Notes under the pieces: model-generated
What the model was told of the DNA's origin: nothing
The model's database searches: none
What the model saw: only the letters and a program-made list of their open reading frames with translations
Translations under genes and position numbers: made by a program
Shown: positions 1 through 10,555 of the stretch, in pieces
Position numbering within the stretch: position 1 is the first letter of the stretch
How the letters are laid out: the number at the start of each line of letters is the position of its first letter
Source: Phascolarctos cinereus
Taxonomy: Eukaryota; Chordata; Mammalia; Diprotodontia; Phascolarctidae
Assembly: GCF_002099425.1 (NCBI RefSeq)
Contig: NW_018343991.1
Span: forward strand, 15,567,001 to 15,631,000
Direction of reading: 5' to 3'
Length of the DNA: 64,000 nt

Positions 1-150
1 TGACCCTGGGAAAGTCACTTAACCTCTGTTTACCTTAAACCACTGGAGAAGGAAATGGCAAACCCCTATAGCATCTTTGCCAAGAAAACTCCATGGACAG
101 TGTGATCCATGGGGTCATGAAGAGTTGGACGTGACTGAACAACTGAATGA
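1..150 (+). repeat. Mar1-like CORE-SINE, 3' part
   Basis: The window opens inside a SINE. Its core (GTCACTTAACCTCTGTTT), the linker CTGGAGAAGGAAATGGCAAA and the RTE-type tail ending GACTGAACAACTGAATGACA are visible. The 5' half lies outside the window. The 3' tail resembles RTE/Bov-B LINEs, the presumed mobilising machinery for this family. Confidence 0.85.
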
Positions 151-226
151 CAGCACGTACCTGACACTGTGCTAAGCTCTGAGGACACAAATATAAGCAG
201 AAAGACAGTCCCTAACAGGTGTATGC
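151..226 (-). repeat. L2 LINE 3'-end fragment
   Basis: A short block reading as the reverse complement of the L2 3' terminus (CACTGTGCTAAGCTCTGAGG, then ACAGTCCCTAACA). It is badly decayed and directly abuts the SINE. Confidence 0.6.
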
Positions 227-1068
227 TGGTAAACGTTTAACAACTGACTCTCCAAAAGAAAAAAAAAGCACTGACCCAAGCATCAATCCATGTTTTAAGT
301 TTAAACTTCATTATTAGTATTTTCTGCATCACTTCTTAGATCTAGAAAACAACAACACAACAAATAAAACCCTGATTGTAGTGCTGGCCAATTTCAGAGG
401 CATAATGTTCATACTGAAAATATAATATTCTGTTCGTTAGAGCCAGGGTCGAGCTGGTTCCAGTACAGCCCTCATTCCTGCCCTCAGGGAGCCCGAGGAA
501 AGGGAACAGCAACGGACAGGGAACTGAAAAGAAGGGGTGGGTGGGACAGGCAGAGGGGATGCAAAGTTTAACAAGGACAGTCTCCATCCCCATGTAGCTT
601 ACATCTTTGTAGGGAGATAGACAAGGATTCAGTCTGATTCGATGGGACTTTTCTCCTCAGAGAGATGCCGAGGGAATGTGTAGGCAGAAATAGCTAGAAA
701 TACTGACGAGCCTACTGAATGCAGGCCCTTGTGTCTAAGGAATCATACCCACTCTTGTGCTTATCCTTAATTCACCTCCTCGTGACTCATGTCTTCAAAG
801 GCAGCTGGGGTCACTTGATCCTGGCTTGGTACATTTATAAAAGGCTCTTGCTGGCCTTGCCTCTCTCCGTGAAACCCTCATAGACCCTAATTGCCAAAGG
901 CCGTTTGACATAGGCCTGCAAAGTTCTACGGGGATGGTTGTTTGGGACTATTGTGTTTCTTGTTTGAATTTTCAGAACCAGAAACTATATTGAGGCCCAG
1001 GTGGCTGTGAGGTCATGGGGACATATGCATCAGTATCTTCAATATCTTTTGTCTGGTAGATCTGTTTT
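227..1068. other. Non-repetitive stretch, no gene seen
   Basis: About 840 bp with no recognised repeat. An 83-codon frame at 342-593 (minus) is Cys/Pro/Phe-rich and resembles no family I know. A TTTATAAAAGG motif near 834-844 looks TATA-like, but nothing around it supports a promoter. Confidence 0.5.
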
Positions 1069-1311
1069 GGGGACAGCTAGGTGGGATGGTGAATAGAGCA
1101 CCAGGCCTAGAGTCAGGAAGACTGGAGTACAAATTCAGACACTTATTCTGGGCAAGTCACTTAACCTCTGTTTGCCTCAGTTTCCTCATCTGTAAAATGA
1201 GCAGAATAATAGTATCTACCTCCCAGGGTTGTTGTGAGGGTCAAATGAGATAATAATGATAAAGTGCTTATCACATAGTAAGTGCTATATAAGTATTAAC
1301 TATTATTTTTA
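1069..1311 (+). repeat. MIR/THER1 SINE with L2 tail
   Basis: Full-length layout: GACAGCTAGGTGGGATGGTG head, core with GGCAAGTCACTTAACCTCTG, the CTCCCAGGGTTGTTGTGAGG block, and an L2-like end (AGTAAGTGCTATATAAGTAT) with a short ATT tail. Confidence 0.85.
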
Positions 1312-1553
1312 TTGTTTAGTCATTTTTTTCAGTCATGTCTGACTTTGTGACCTTTTGTGGGGTTTTCTTGGCAAAGATATTGGAGTGGTTTGCCATTTCT
1401 TTCTTCAGCTCATTTTACAGATGAGGAAATGGAGGCAAATGGGATTAAGTGACTTGCTCAGGGTCACATAGCTAGTAAGTGTCTGAAGCTGGATTTGAAC
1501 TCAGGTCTTCCAGGCCCAGTGTTTAATCCTTTGTGCCATCTAGTCGTACTTAG
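1312..1553 (-). repeat. Mar1-like CORE-SINE
   Basis: Reverse-complement Mar1: it begins with the RTE-type tail (TTGTTTAGTCATTTTTTTCA), passes through GGGTTTTCTTGGCAAAGATA and GATGAGGAAATGGAGGCAAA, and ends at the decayed tRNA-like head GTGCCATCTAGTC. It starts exactly where the upstream THER1 tail ends. Confidence 0.85.
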
Positions 1554-1791
1554 CTGATAACAATGGCTAGCATTTATATGGCACTTTAAGTTTCAGAAAC
1601 TGCTTTACAAATATTATCTCCTCACAACAACCCTGGGAGGTAGATGCTATTTTACAGATGAGGAAATGAGGCAGAAAGCTTAAGTGATTTGTCCAGGGCC
1701 ACACTGCTAATAAGTAACTGAAGCAATATTTGAAATCAGATCTTTCTGATTTCAGATCCTGCACTCTCTCCACTGTGCCACCTAGCTGCCA
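1554..1791 (-). repeat. MIR/THER1 SINE
   Basis: Reverse-complement THER1: L2-type end (GCTAGCATTTATATGGCACT), ACAACCCTGGGAGGTAGATG, core, and head GTGCCACCTAGCTGCC. It is the third SINE in an uninterrupted block of three. Confidence 0.85.
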
Positions 1792-1888
1792 CAGTTAAAG
1801 CAACTGAGTGTGAGGCTCCACTTCCCTCAAATCCTGGATCATAATGGCAGAGATGTAAATGCAAATATCGATAGTGCACAATATTAAA

Positions 1889-2142
1889 AATGTATCAGCT
1901 GTTGTTCAGTCGTGTCTGACTCTTTGTGACCCCATTTGGGGTTTTCTTGGCAGAGATACTGGGAGTGGTTTCCCATTTCCTTCTCCAGATCATTTTACAG
2001 ATGAGGAAACTGAGGCAAACAGAGTTAAGGGACTTGGCCTGGGTCACACAGCTAGTAAGTGTCTGAGGCCACATTTGAACTTAGGAAGATGAGTCGTTCA
2101 CTCCAGGCCCAGTACTCTATCCACTGTGCCACCTAGCTGCTC
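1889..2142 (-). repeat. Mar1-like CORE-SINE
   Basis: Nearly complete reverse-complement copy, from GCTGTTGTTCAGTCGTGTCT to TGCCACCTAGCTGC. It is one of the best-preserved Mar1 copies here. Confidence 0.9.
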
Positions 2143-2164
2143 GAGAAAGTATGTCAGAAAGACA

Positions 2165-2440
2165 GAAAGCAAAATGTTACATGAGGCTAAAAGGAGAAAA
2201 TTGTTATTTGCTGGAGTCAAGGAATGGAATCCTTCCTGAAACAGGTTACATTTGAGTTGGGCTTTAAAGGATAAATAGGAATTCAACAAGAGAAAAGGAG
2301 ACAGGCAATCTCAGGCATAGCTAATGCTGTGAGCAAAGGGACAGAGACAAGAAAGCTCAGGATGTTCGAGGGTTAGTCATCCAAGCCAGCTGTAGTACAC
2401 AGGGTGTGGAAATAGGTGACATGCAAAGATCACTGATTGA
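2165..2440 (-). repeat. Probable L2 internal fragment
   Basis: The blocks GAGTTGGGCTTTAAAGGATA and GCTAATGCTGTGAGCAAAGG match the antisense of an L2 segment lying 200-450 bp from its 3' end. Neither terminus is present. Confidence 0.5.
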
Positions 2441-2485
2441 TGTTTGCCTCCGTTCCTTAGCAAAGACTTCTTTCAGTTGCCTGAA

Positions 2486-2742
2486 TAGAGCAGCTGGGTG
2501 GCACGGTGGGTAGAACACTGGGCCTGGAGTTGGGAAGATCTGAATTCAAATCCAGCTTCAAACACTTCCTAGCTTTGTGACCCTGGACAAGTTGCTTCAT
2601 CCTCTTTGCCTCAGTTTCCTCATCTGTAAGATGAGCTGGAGAAGTGAATGGCAAACCACTCCAGTATCTTTGCCAAGAAAACCCCATCTGGCGTCATGAA
2701 GAGTTGGATAGGACTGAAATGACTGACCAATAACAACAAAAC
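2486..2742 (+). repeat. Mar1-like CORE-SINE
   Basis: Complete copy from AGCAGCTGGGTGGCACGG to the AACAACAAAA tail. The flanks GCCTGAATAG (2478-2487) and GTCTGAATGG (2744-2753) are a plausible 10-bp target duplication with two mismatches. Confidence 0.9.
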
Positions 2743-2964
2743 TGTCTGAATGGATATTGCTGAATTGAAGCCTAGGGAAGGACACTTCTTTGCCGGGTTC
2801 CCTGGGAAGAAGAGATTGGCAATCAATTAGTAATCGTTTAGTAATCATGGTGGCCTGAGGACATTCACTGCTTTGGGATGAGGTTGACCCCGAAGGTGAC
2901 CAAGAGTTATAGTGAATCTAGGCCTCAAAGAAAGATGTGCAACCCCTGTCCTCAAACGGAGGAG

Positions 2965-3567
2965 CTCTAGGACTAGAGATATAGTGAAAAGAGTGGATTT
3001 GAAGTGAGGAGACAAAATGGAATCCCAGGCCTGATGCTTAATTGCTGTCTGACCATGAGGACATCACTAAGGCTTCTTTTCCCTCTTTATAAAATGGGGA
3101 TAGCACTCAATGAGGAGACCTCCTTTATGTTGTGGTTGCAAGAAAAGCATTTTGTAAACTTTCAATTGCCACAGAAATGTGAGTTAATATTATTATTCCA
3201 TCAGATCCCACCACCGGCCTTGGCTCTCTAAATAAGTCAGATATCCTATGGGGCTGCTTCTTCCATAAGCTGCAGGTGTGATGGGTTCCACCAGTAAAGA
3301 AGTGGGGGCCAGCGTGGCACCTCAGCTAAGGAATCGTTATCACTGACATCTCGTTGGGGTATAATTGCCACTCTTCCTATCAGGCCACAAGTAGGATGAT
3401 TCCCTAGCAAGAAGAGCAAGGCTTTTAGAATGATAGAAAAAGCATTGGACTGGGAGCCAGAAAGCTCAGAAGACTTGGGCATGAGTTCCAGTTCTACCTC
3501 TTAATAACTGTGAGGCTTTGGGTTAAGTTGCTTCTTTTTTATAGGCTTCAGTATCCTCATCTGTAAA

Positions 3568-3613
<46 letters not shown>

Positions 3614-3903
3614 TATTATACTAAATGATCTCTAAGGGCCTTCATATATTCTGCCATCATGGAGTAATGGATATACTTCTGGCTTATAGCCAGGGGAGCC
3701 TGGGCTCCAAATCTGCCTCAGACACTAGTTTTATGACTCTTGGCAGATGATTTATCCTCTCTGAGCCTCCATTTCCAAATATGTAAAATGGGCCCATTGG
3801 CAGCACCTTTGTCCTAGGGTTATTGTGAGGACCAAACAAAATAATGTTTGCAAAGTGCTTTGTCAGCCTTAAAGTGCTGTATAAATGTGAGTTATTGTTA
3901 TTG
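2965..3903 (+). repeat. Three successive MIR/THER1 copies
   Basis: Degraded plus-strand copies at about 2965-3215, 3425-3655 and 3660-3903. Each keeps a 'loss of columns' core: the TGGACTGGGAGCCAGAAAGC type head, CCTCATCTGTAAAA or TATGTAAAATGGG, and in the third an L2 tail (AGTGCTGTATAAATGTGAGT). The second is split by a (TG)n(GA)n microsatellite at 3570-3613. Between the first two, 3216-3424 is unique. Confidence 0.7.
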
Positions 3904-5149
3904 CCAATTTTCGATTTTGAGAAATTTCCAGGGTAAACACCGTGGTAGCAATCTGCATGACATTAACATAAATAATAAGTTGATTGAAAAAAATCAAAAC
4001 ATGCTTTGTGGCAGAAGCTTTAAGTTTTTGAGAGAACAGATCCCTAAGTTCAGTGAAGTTACTGTTCTACTTTAGAATAAGCCTGACGTCAACTGTAAAC
4101 TTGGGGGTCCCTTCCTCCAAGTATCCAGCACCCTCATCTTTTGCCACTCCTCTGGAACATTCAGTGGGCACAGGCTCTGCTTTGCTGCAGATAGCCTATG
4201 GTGCTTGGAGCTGTCAGAACTAATAGCTATGCAATGGGTACTAAAGCCAGAAATGACTGATTGGAAATTCCACACAACCTCACGTGACTCTGCAGGCCTG
4301 AGAGCGGGAGCCAGATTATGTGGGGAGGGAGGGGGCAGAGGAGGTGGAGATGGAAGGGCAGGACGAAGGATAAAGAGAGGCAGGGGAAGACAGTAGAGAG
4401 AGAAGTGGGTAGGGGAGAGGAGGAGAGGAGAGGCTTGGGAAAGTGAAGGGAGCAGAGGCCAAGTGTGAAAAGACAAGACCATCAGAGGGAGAGGAAAGGT
4501 AAAAGAAGAGAGAGGTGAGAAGAGGAAGGCAGAGCTGGCTCTTTCTCAGTTCCAGATTCTTGAGACTGCCCTTTGACGCTCATCTGACTACCACAGAAAA
4601 AGAGTCCCCTCTGCTCTGGATGGAGTTGGAGCCTGTCTTCTCCCCTCACCACATCAAGAGAGGGAAGAGAATAAAAATATCTTTAACTTTAGAAGATTCC
4701 AAGTCCCTCTCTAGCTTCTCTGTCTCATGTTGCAGCGGGTAAGCCCTGGTCTTGGAAGAGAAGGCCTGTGAATGGGAGTCAGAGTTCCACCCTTTAGGCC
4801 TTGGGCTGCCCTAAATGGCTAATCCCATTGGAGGGTCCTGGAGAGACATTGTAACAAGTTCAAAATTGGGTTAGGATTTTTATTTAGGGATAGGGTTAGA
4901 TTTTTGTAGTTGATGAGGTTAAAAACAAGGTTAAAGTGAAGATTGCCATTCTGATTAGGGTTGCAGTCTGATTAGGATTAAGTTAGCAGAGATTCTGGAT
5001 CAAATTTGGAGTCTGCATCTACAGAGGGTAGTATTTGACAGGAGTATTAGTTTTACTGCTAGATTAGTGATAAGGACTGACTCAGGTGTCAGGGCTCAGA
5101 AATTAAAATAGGGCTAGTATTTAAGGGGTTAGTATTAGGATTCCATGCA
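3904..5149. other. Unique stretch with purine-rich tract and TTAGGG-like motifs
   Basis: No repeat family recognised. 4310-4530 is strongly purine-rich (G/A) on the plus strand, which produces proline/leucine-rich frames on the minus strand. From 4865 onwards GGGTTAG, TAGGGTTAG, TTAGGGTTG and GGGGTTAG-like words recur irregularly. No convincing coding frame or splice structure. Confidence 0.5.
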
Positions 5150-5265
5150 TTTTTCATTCAACAAACACTTGCGAGGTGCTGATTTTGTGAAGAACAGTGT
5201 GATAGGGAATGTGCAAAAAAAAAAAGTTTTGATAAATCTTTTTTCCCTGATGAAGCTTACAATCA
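5150..5265 (-). repeat. L2 LINE 3' end
   Basis: Antisense L2 terminus: CATTCAACAAACACTTGCGA, GTGCTGATTTTGTG and GATGAAGCTTACAATCAC. An internal A11 run lies at 5215-5225. Confidence 0.6.
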
Positions 5266-5857
5266 CAATTAGAATTTAGGTTAGTTAGGGGCAGGGTTAA
5301 TATTAAAAAGAGAGTCACACTCCTGAGTAGAGTTCAGCTCGGGGGCAGGGGAAGGATGAGGCTCAGGGTTTGAGTAAGCATTAGCATCTGTATTGGCTGG
5401 TGATGGGAGATCATCAGTGCTCCACCATACCTTCCTTCCTCTCATTAATTCCTCTGATTCTGGAGAAATGAGTCCCAACCTGATCACTGCCATTCTTTCT
5501 CTGTGTGTTTTTCCCAGGCCTTTGGTTTCACTGGTATAGGGAACCCACCAAGGAGTAAACAGCCTCTCCCAATGCATAGCACCATTGATCCCCAACTTAC
5601 AATTTCAATTAATTTCAATTTAATTACATATTATACACACACATAATTTCAATTTCATTAACAACAACAACTGAATTTATCATCTTGTCTTGGAGGCTCT
5701 GAGAGGTTAAACCTTACCCATAGTCACCAGGTCAGTCAGGTAGGTAGGACTTGAAAACAAGTCATCTTCTAGCCAAAATGCCATGCTGCTTCTTCATGCT
5801 CTGTGCAGGCAGTTAAAAAGAACAATTCCAGACAGATTTTTTTTTTTTACTACCTAC
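5266..5857. other. Mostly unique, with MIR remnant at 5690-5800
   Basis: No gene seen. 5690-5800 has the antisense MIR core (GAGAGGTTAAACCTTACCCA, then GTAGGACTTGAAAACAAGTC). A 104-codon minus frame at 5281-5595 has no recognisable motif. Confidence 0.45.
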
Positions 5858-6100
5858 ACAGTCAGCAGAGTGCCAGGCCTAGAGTCAGGAAGGCTGATCT
5901 TCAATAAGTTCAAATGGGTCTCAGACATTTACTAGCTGTGTGACCATGGGCAAGTCACTTAACCCTGTTTGCCTCAGTTTCCTCATCAATGAAATGAGCT
6001 GGAGAAGGAAAGGGCAAACCACTCCTGTATCTTTGCCAAGGAAACCCCAAAAGGGGTTACAAAGAGTGAGACATGACTGAAATGACTGAACAACAAAAAA
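5858..6100 (+). repeat. Mar1-like CORE-SINE
   Basis: Plus-strand copy lacking the first ~10 bp of the head. Core, GATCTTCAATAAG insertion in the head, RTE-type tail (GACTGAAATGACTGAACAAC) and A-rich end are all visible. Confidence 0.88.
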
Positions 6101-6349
6101 TATAACAGAGAAACTGGCTGCTTTTGGCTTACTTTGAAAGGATGTAGAGTTTGTCTCCTTGCGTCCCTTCCCTTTCCTTCCCCTCTCATACAGTCTTCCA
6201 CCTTTTAGTCACTTTCTCTAACACCCTCATTCTGATGTCTCTTATCCTGTTGTGTGCAAGCTGTGCAAAAGCACCCCCCACTTTCTCTACCTTAAGTAGA
6301 CTCTCCCTAGGCAGTCCCAGGCAGCAACGCTTTCTTCCTGCCTTCCTTC

Positions 6350-6615
6350 ATGAAAATTTCTGTGACCTTGGGCAAGTTTTTAACCTCTCTAGGCCACAGT
6401 TTTTCCATCTATTAAATGAGAGAAGTAGAACTGCATCAATTAATGGACCAAACATTTATTAAATAATTATCATTGTCAAGCTCTATGCTAGATATTGGGG
6501 ATGCAGATGGAAAAACAGACAAACAAAAAATCAAAATGACAGTCCCTGCCCTAAAGGAGCTTATATTTTATTGAGGAGCTTACTTGAGCATTAAGTTTCT
6601 TTCTAGCTGTAGATC
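6350..6615 (+). repeat. MIR split by an L2 3' end
   Basis: A MIR core (CTGTGACCTTGGGCAAGTTT ... AAATGAGAGAAGTAGAACTGC) stops at 6437 and its tail (TTCTTTCTAGCTGTAGATCC) resumes near 6595. Between them, 6440-6575 is an antisense L2 3' end (ACATTTATTAAATAATTATC ... GTCCCTGCCCTAAAGGAGC). The L2 insertion is therefore younger than the MIR. Confidence 0.65.
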
Positions 6616-6810
6616 CTATGAATTTACTGACCTTTTTTTTTCTATTTCCCCATGACTCCAAGCCTAGGTAAGTTTGGGAGATTATATCCAGATAAAGCTT
6701 CTTATGCTATGCTTTTGGCTAAGATGGAGTGATATGATTTGGACAACAGTACATTTGGATGGATTTGGAACTAATTTGATGCCCAGACACAAAGAGTAGT
6801 CATTGTTGGA

Positions 6811-7028
6811 TTAATGCACAGGTGGGGAACCTATGGCCTTAAGGACACACGTGGCCCTCTAGGTCCTCAAGTGCCACCCTTTGACTGAATCCAAACTTCA
6901 CAAAACAAATCCCCTTAATAAAAAGATCTGTTCTGTAAAACTTGGACTCAGTCAAAAGGCTGCACTCAAGGACCTAGAAGGCCACATGTGGCCTCAGGGC
7001 TGCAGGTATCCCACCCCCTGTTAATGTA
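6811..7028. mobile_element. Palindromic hAT MITE with 8-bp target duplication (copy 1)
   Basis: The element spans 6819-7020. It starts CAGGTGGGGAACC, ends GGTATCCCACCCCCTG, and its two ~95-bp arms are inverted copies that meet in AAATCCCCTTAATAAAAAGA. It is flanked by TTAATGCA (6811-6818) and TTAATGTA (7021-7028). An 8-bp duplication with CAG...CTG termini is the hAT signature. It carries no coding sequence. It resembles marsupial Charlie-type non-autonomous elements, but the exact family name is uncertain. Confidence 0.85.
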
Positions 7029-7045
7029 AATTATGAATGAGATCT

Positions 7046-7925
7046 CTAATGTTATGCTCCAGGAGTCTTTGCTTGGCCCAGTGTAATTGAAAATTTTTAT
7101 CAATAACGTGAGTAAAAGTATAGATGACATGGTTATCAAATTTAGAGATGACATAAAAGTAGTAAGGAATAGCTAACACATTGGATGACAGCAAGGATCC
7201 AAGAAGGTACAGTCTAAAATGATAAACAGACAAAATAGTATAGAAATAAATAGAAAGTATTACACTTAATTTTTAAAATGTTGATTTCACAAGTACAAAA
7301 TTGAGGAGGTATGACTAGATAGCAGTTTGTCTGAAGAGTATCAGGAGGTCTTACTAGGTAAGTCCAATAAGGATAAATTATATGAAATAGAAACCAGAAA
7401 ATGTCCTACAGTTTTTGTGTTGAGAGGTCTAGTGTCCTGGACTATGGAGGTGATAGTACAGATATACTGTGGCCTGGCGAGGCCTCATCGGGAATGTTGT
7501 CTTCAGTTCTGGGGGACTCATTTCCATCAAAAGACTGGAGAGTGTCAAGGGGAGCATGACCAACTTAGTGAGAGGTGTTCATGATGTATAAAGTTCAGTT
7601 GAAGGAATTGGGGCTGTTTGGCCATGAGAAAAGAAACCCAGGTGGTGGGGTAGGGACATGAAAGATATTTTCACTTATTTGAAGGACTCTTATGTGGAAG
7701 GGGATGGAATGAAAAATATTGGGGGAGAAATGCAGGAAGAAAATCTTCCTAACAGAGCTAAGTTCAAATAGAATGGGAGGTAGTGAGTTCCCACTAACTA
7801 GAGATATTCGGCAAAGGCTTACTATTCGCTAGTTGGATATATTGTCAAAGAAGTCTTTTTAAGGTAAAAGTTGAGCTAAATCATCTTGGGGGGTCTTGCA
7901 ACCTTGAAATGTTGTGGTTCTATAG
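7046..7925 (+). repeat. CR1/L3 LINE, 3' ~880 bp
   Basis: A CR1-clade LINE entering at the reverse-transcriptase catalytic region: the codons at about 7137-7160 read as a decayed KFADDTK box (F-R-D-D-I-K). The well-known CR1 tail follows: GTGATAGTACAGATATACTG, TCTTCAGTTCTGGGG, GAAGGAATTGGGGCTG, AATCTTCCTAACAGAGC and AGGTAGTGAGTTCCC. Many stops and frameshifts, so the copy is ancient and dead. It begins immediately after the hAT MITE, which may have been inserted in it. Confidence 0.8.
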
Positions 7926-8199
7926 TCCTTGACCACAAATACATTTAAGCTGTTGTGTTAGTGGGCTAATAGTTAACCATTAGGTTCTTAGAGATAACTG
8001 TGTTAATATGAAACAATGGCTCTATAGTGGTGGAATTTCAGGTGCTGGAACAAGTCTTTCGTGGCTTTATCTTTGTTGAGAAGGGTTTTCCTCAAACCTC
8101 TCAAATTACATCCTCTCAGTGGCTATTTTGTGGTTTAAGTCTCGTGATTAGAGGAAGGGCTCCACTCACTCTTCACTGAAGATGCTCACCGGACTTAGT

Positions 8200-8400
8200 A
8201 TCATACAATGTATAGAGTGCTGGACTTTCAGGGAGTAAGGCCTGGGTTTAAGTCCTGCCTTGGATATTTCTTAGCAGTATGACCCAGGGCAAGTCCCTTA
8301 ACTTCTCTGGTTCTAGCATCCTCCTATGAAAAATGAGACGATTGGCTGAGATGGCCTTTGAAGTCCCTTTCGGCTCTAAATCTAAGATCCTGTGATCTCA
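8200..8400 (+). repeat. MIR SINE
   Basis: MIR head (TAGAGTGCTGGACTTTCAGG), core (GGGCAAGTCCCTTAACTTCT) and 3' end (GGCTCTAAATCTAAGATCCT). The preceding 7926-8199 is unique. Confidence 0.7.
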
Positions 8401-8401
8401 A

Positions 8402-8662
8402 CAGTAACTAAGGGGTGCAGTGGATAGAGTGCTGGGCTTGAAGTCAGGGAGACTCATCTTCTTGAGTTCAAATCTGGCCACAAACACTTACTAGCTGTGT
8501 GACCGTGGGTAGGTCACTTAACTCTGTTTGCCTCAGTTTCCTCATTTGTAAAATGATCTGGAGAAGGAAATGGCAAATCACTCCAGTATCTTTGACAAGA
8601 AAACCCCAAATAGAGTCACAAGGAGTTAGATGTGACTGAAAACAACTGAACAATAACAATAC
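8402..8662 (+). repeat. Mar1-like CORE-SINE
   Basis: Complete plus copy directly following a MIR. The RTE-type tail reads TGTGACTGAAAACAACTGAA and ends in AATAACAATAC. Confidence 0.9.
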
Positions 8663-8699
8663 AATGATCTCCATATTTCAAAGAGGAGATGTTAGGTGA

Positions 8700-8850
8700 T
8701 GGAATATACAAGATTGCAAAGTCAGAAGACCAGGACTTTTCTTTGTTGATAACGTGCTGTGTGTTCTTGGGTAAGTCACTTTCTTTCCCCTGAGCCTCAG
8801 TTTTCTCCATTCTGCCAATGATTTCTATGGTCTTTTCTTGTTCTGACATC
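8700..8850 (+). repeat. MIR fragment
   Basis: Core visible: GTGTTCTTGGGTAAGTCACT then CTGAGCCTCAGTTTTCTCC. Both ends are lost. 8851-9119 after it is unique, with a G/C-richer patch near 9050-9090. Confidence 0.55.
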
Positions 8851-9119
8851 CTGTAGCTTTGTATATACTGGGTGATTATGAAGTGAGGAGACTGACATTC
8901 ACGAGGCTCATGGAAATCAGCTCCATCACTCTATCTAGTCAGTCACACCTAGAACGTGAAAGAGCTTTGAGAAGCCGGAGGTGCCACAGGAAGACCAAGT
9001 GTTACTATTACTGTCATTGCCACTAGAGCTGCTATCACCCTCTCCCTCCCCTCCTCCCTCAGGGCCGGGGATGGGGCTCGAGAAAGAGCAGTCTCTCCTT
9101 CTGTAGTGAAGGGGATCGC

Positions 9120-9450
9120 AGAATCACTAAAGCAGGGACTCTTAGAATGGAGAGGGGTCACAGAGGGCATCTAGTCCAACCCAGACCTGAACAGGAATAC
9201 TGTCTCTGATAACCCCAACAAGTGCACATCCAGGCCCCTCTGAAAGACCCCAAAAGAAGCTTATTCCACTTTTTGACAATTCTAATCATTAGGAAGTTTT
9301 CCCTTTACATTCAGTGTAAATACACCTCCTTGCCAAGGCTTCTAGCTCTGTTCTTTAAGACAAAACAGAATAAAACCTATCTTGCTTCCATATATATGGT
9401 AGTGCCTCAGATACTTAAAGAGAGCTTTCATATCCTCTCTGAGGAAACTG
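9120..9450 (-). repeat. CR1/L3 LINE 3' end
   Basis: Antisense CR1/L3 terminus: GGCATCTAGTCCAACCCAGA, GAACAGGAATACTGTCTC, CTTATTCCACTTTTTGACAA, TAGGAAGTTTTCCCTTTACA and CAGATACTTAAAGAGAGC. The same element class as 7046-7925, in opposite orientation. Confidence 0.75.
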
Positions 9451-10138
9451 CCCCATCCATGCTCGCCTCTGCTGTGACGTCAGGAATGTTGTTTCCTTCA
9501 GCTTTGGCACCCCTTGGGAAGTGCTAAGTGCTTTTAGGACCATTTAGTGTAGGGTAGGTTAGTTAAGTATTACATACAAATTAATGTACATAGAGTATGC
9601 TCAGCTCAAGACCAGAAGGGAGGGGGTCACTGTTCCTTATGAATTAGGCGGAAACTTACCTCCTCCTAACTGTGAGAAGCATTTATGGGAAGTGTTTGAA
9701 TTCCTAGCAGAGAGACACCATTCTTAGTTATTCCCCTTGGTCTTTCTATATTTCTGCTGCAGCCAGGACATGGAGGGAAAATTTGCATCTTCTTTATTCT
9801 CCCAGCAGTTGTTAGAGCTCCCCAGTGGACATAGTCTTCTCATAATAAACCAACGCAAGCCCTTCATAGAACCCAGGCTGGCTCTAGGAAGCAGCCATAT
9901 CTGCTAGACCTTATCTACCCACATCACGATACCTGATAGGTGGATGGATCCAGGATCTCATTGATATGAGTCTTTCTTCCATTGGTATAGATCATAGCCT
10001 ACTAGGCCTCCTCTGCACTTCTTATCATTTCTTAAATGCTTCTTCCAGAAAGAATCTACCCCAAGTCCCACAGATTTTCCTTTTGTTCTCTTAATTTTTG
10101 TGGGTATAGCCCTGCACCTGTCCACCCATTATGCCTCA
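9451..10138. other. Unique stretch, no gene seen
   Basis: About 690 bp with no repeat or frame that I can support. Confidence 0.5.
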
Positions 10139-10481
10139 TTCTTTTTTTTTTTTGTGAGGTAATTGGGGTTAAGTGATCTGCCCAGGGTCACACAACTAGT
10201 AAGTGTCAAATGTCTGGTCTGAGACTGGATTTGAACTCAGATCCTCCTGACGCCAGGGCCGGTGCTCTATATACTGCGCCACCTAGCTGCCCCTTTCACT
10301 CTTTTTTTTTTGCAGGTTTTTTTTTTCTTTTTAGGCAATTGGGGTTAAGTGACTTGCCCAGGGTCACACAGCTAGTAAGTGTCAAGTGTTTGGTCTGAGG
10401 CTGGATTTGAACCCAGGTCCTCCTGGCTCCAGGGCCGGTGCTCTATATACTGTGCCACCTACCTGCTCTTGCCCCTTTCAC
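10139..10481 (-). repeat. Two tandem WSINE1-like SINEs
   Basis: Copy A (10139-10293) and copy B (10300-10470) both read, antisense, poly(T), GGCAATTGGGGTTAAGTGAC-like core, GCTAGTAAGTGTCAA, GGCCGGTGCTCTATATACTG and a CCACCTAGCTGC or CCACCTACCTGC head. Poly(A) tails imply L1 mobilisation. Copy B is flanked by GCCCCTTTCAC at 10289-10299 and 10471-10481. Its target therefore included the GCCCC end of copy A, so B is the younger insertion. Confidence 0.88.
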
Positions 10482-10555
10482 ACTTGCTGAAAGATAGATT
10501 GGCCTTCCTTTCTGGTCACTGATTATGTTGTGTATGCTACTTCACATTCAGTTAT

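Noticed and set aside
1069-1791. tRNA genes suggested by the SINE heads (GGCAGCTAGGTGG...)
   Set aside because: They are tRNA-derived SINE promoters within CORE-SINEs. No cloverleaf or mature tRNA end is present.
4072-4482. 136-codon proline/leucine-rich minus frame
   Set aside because: It is the complement of a purine-rich low-complexity tract.
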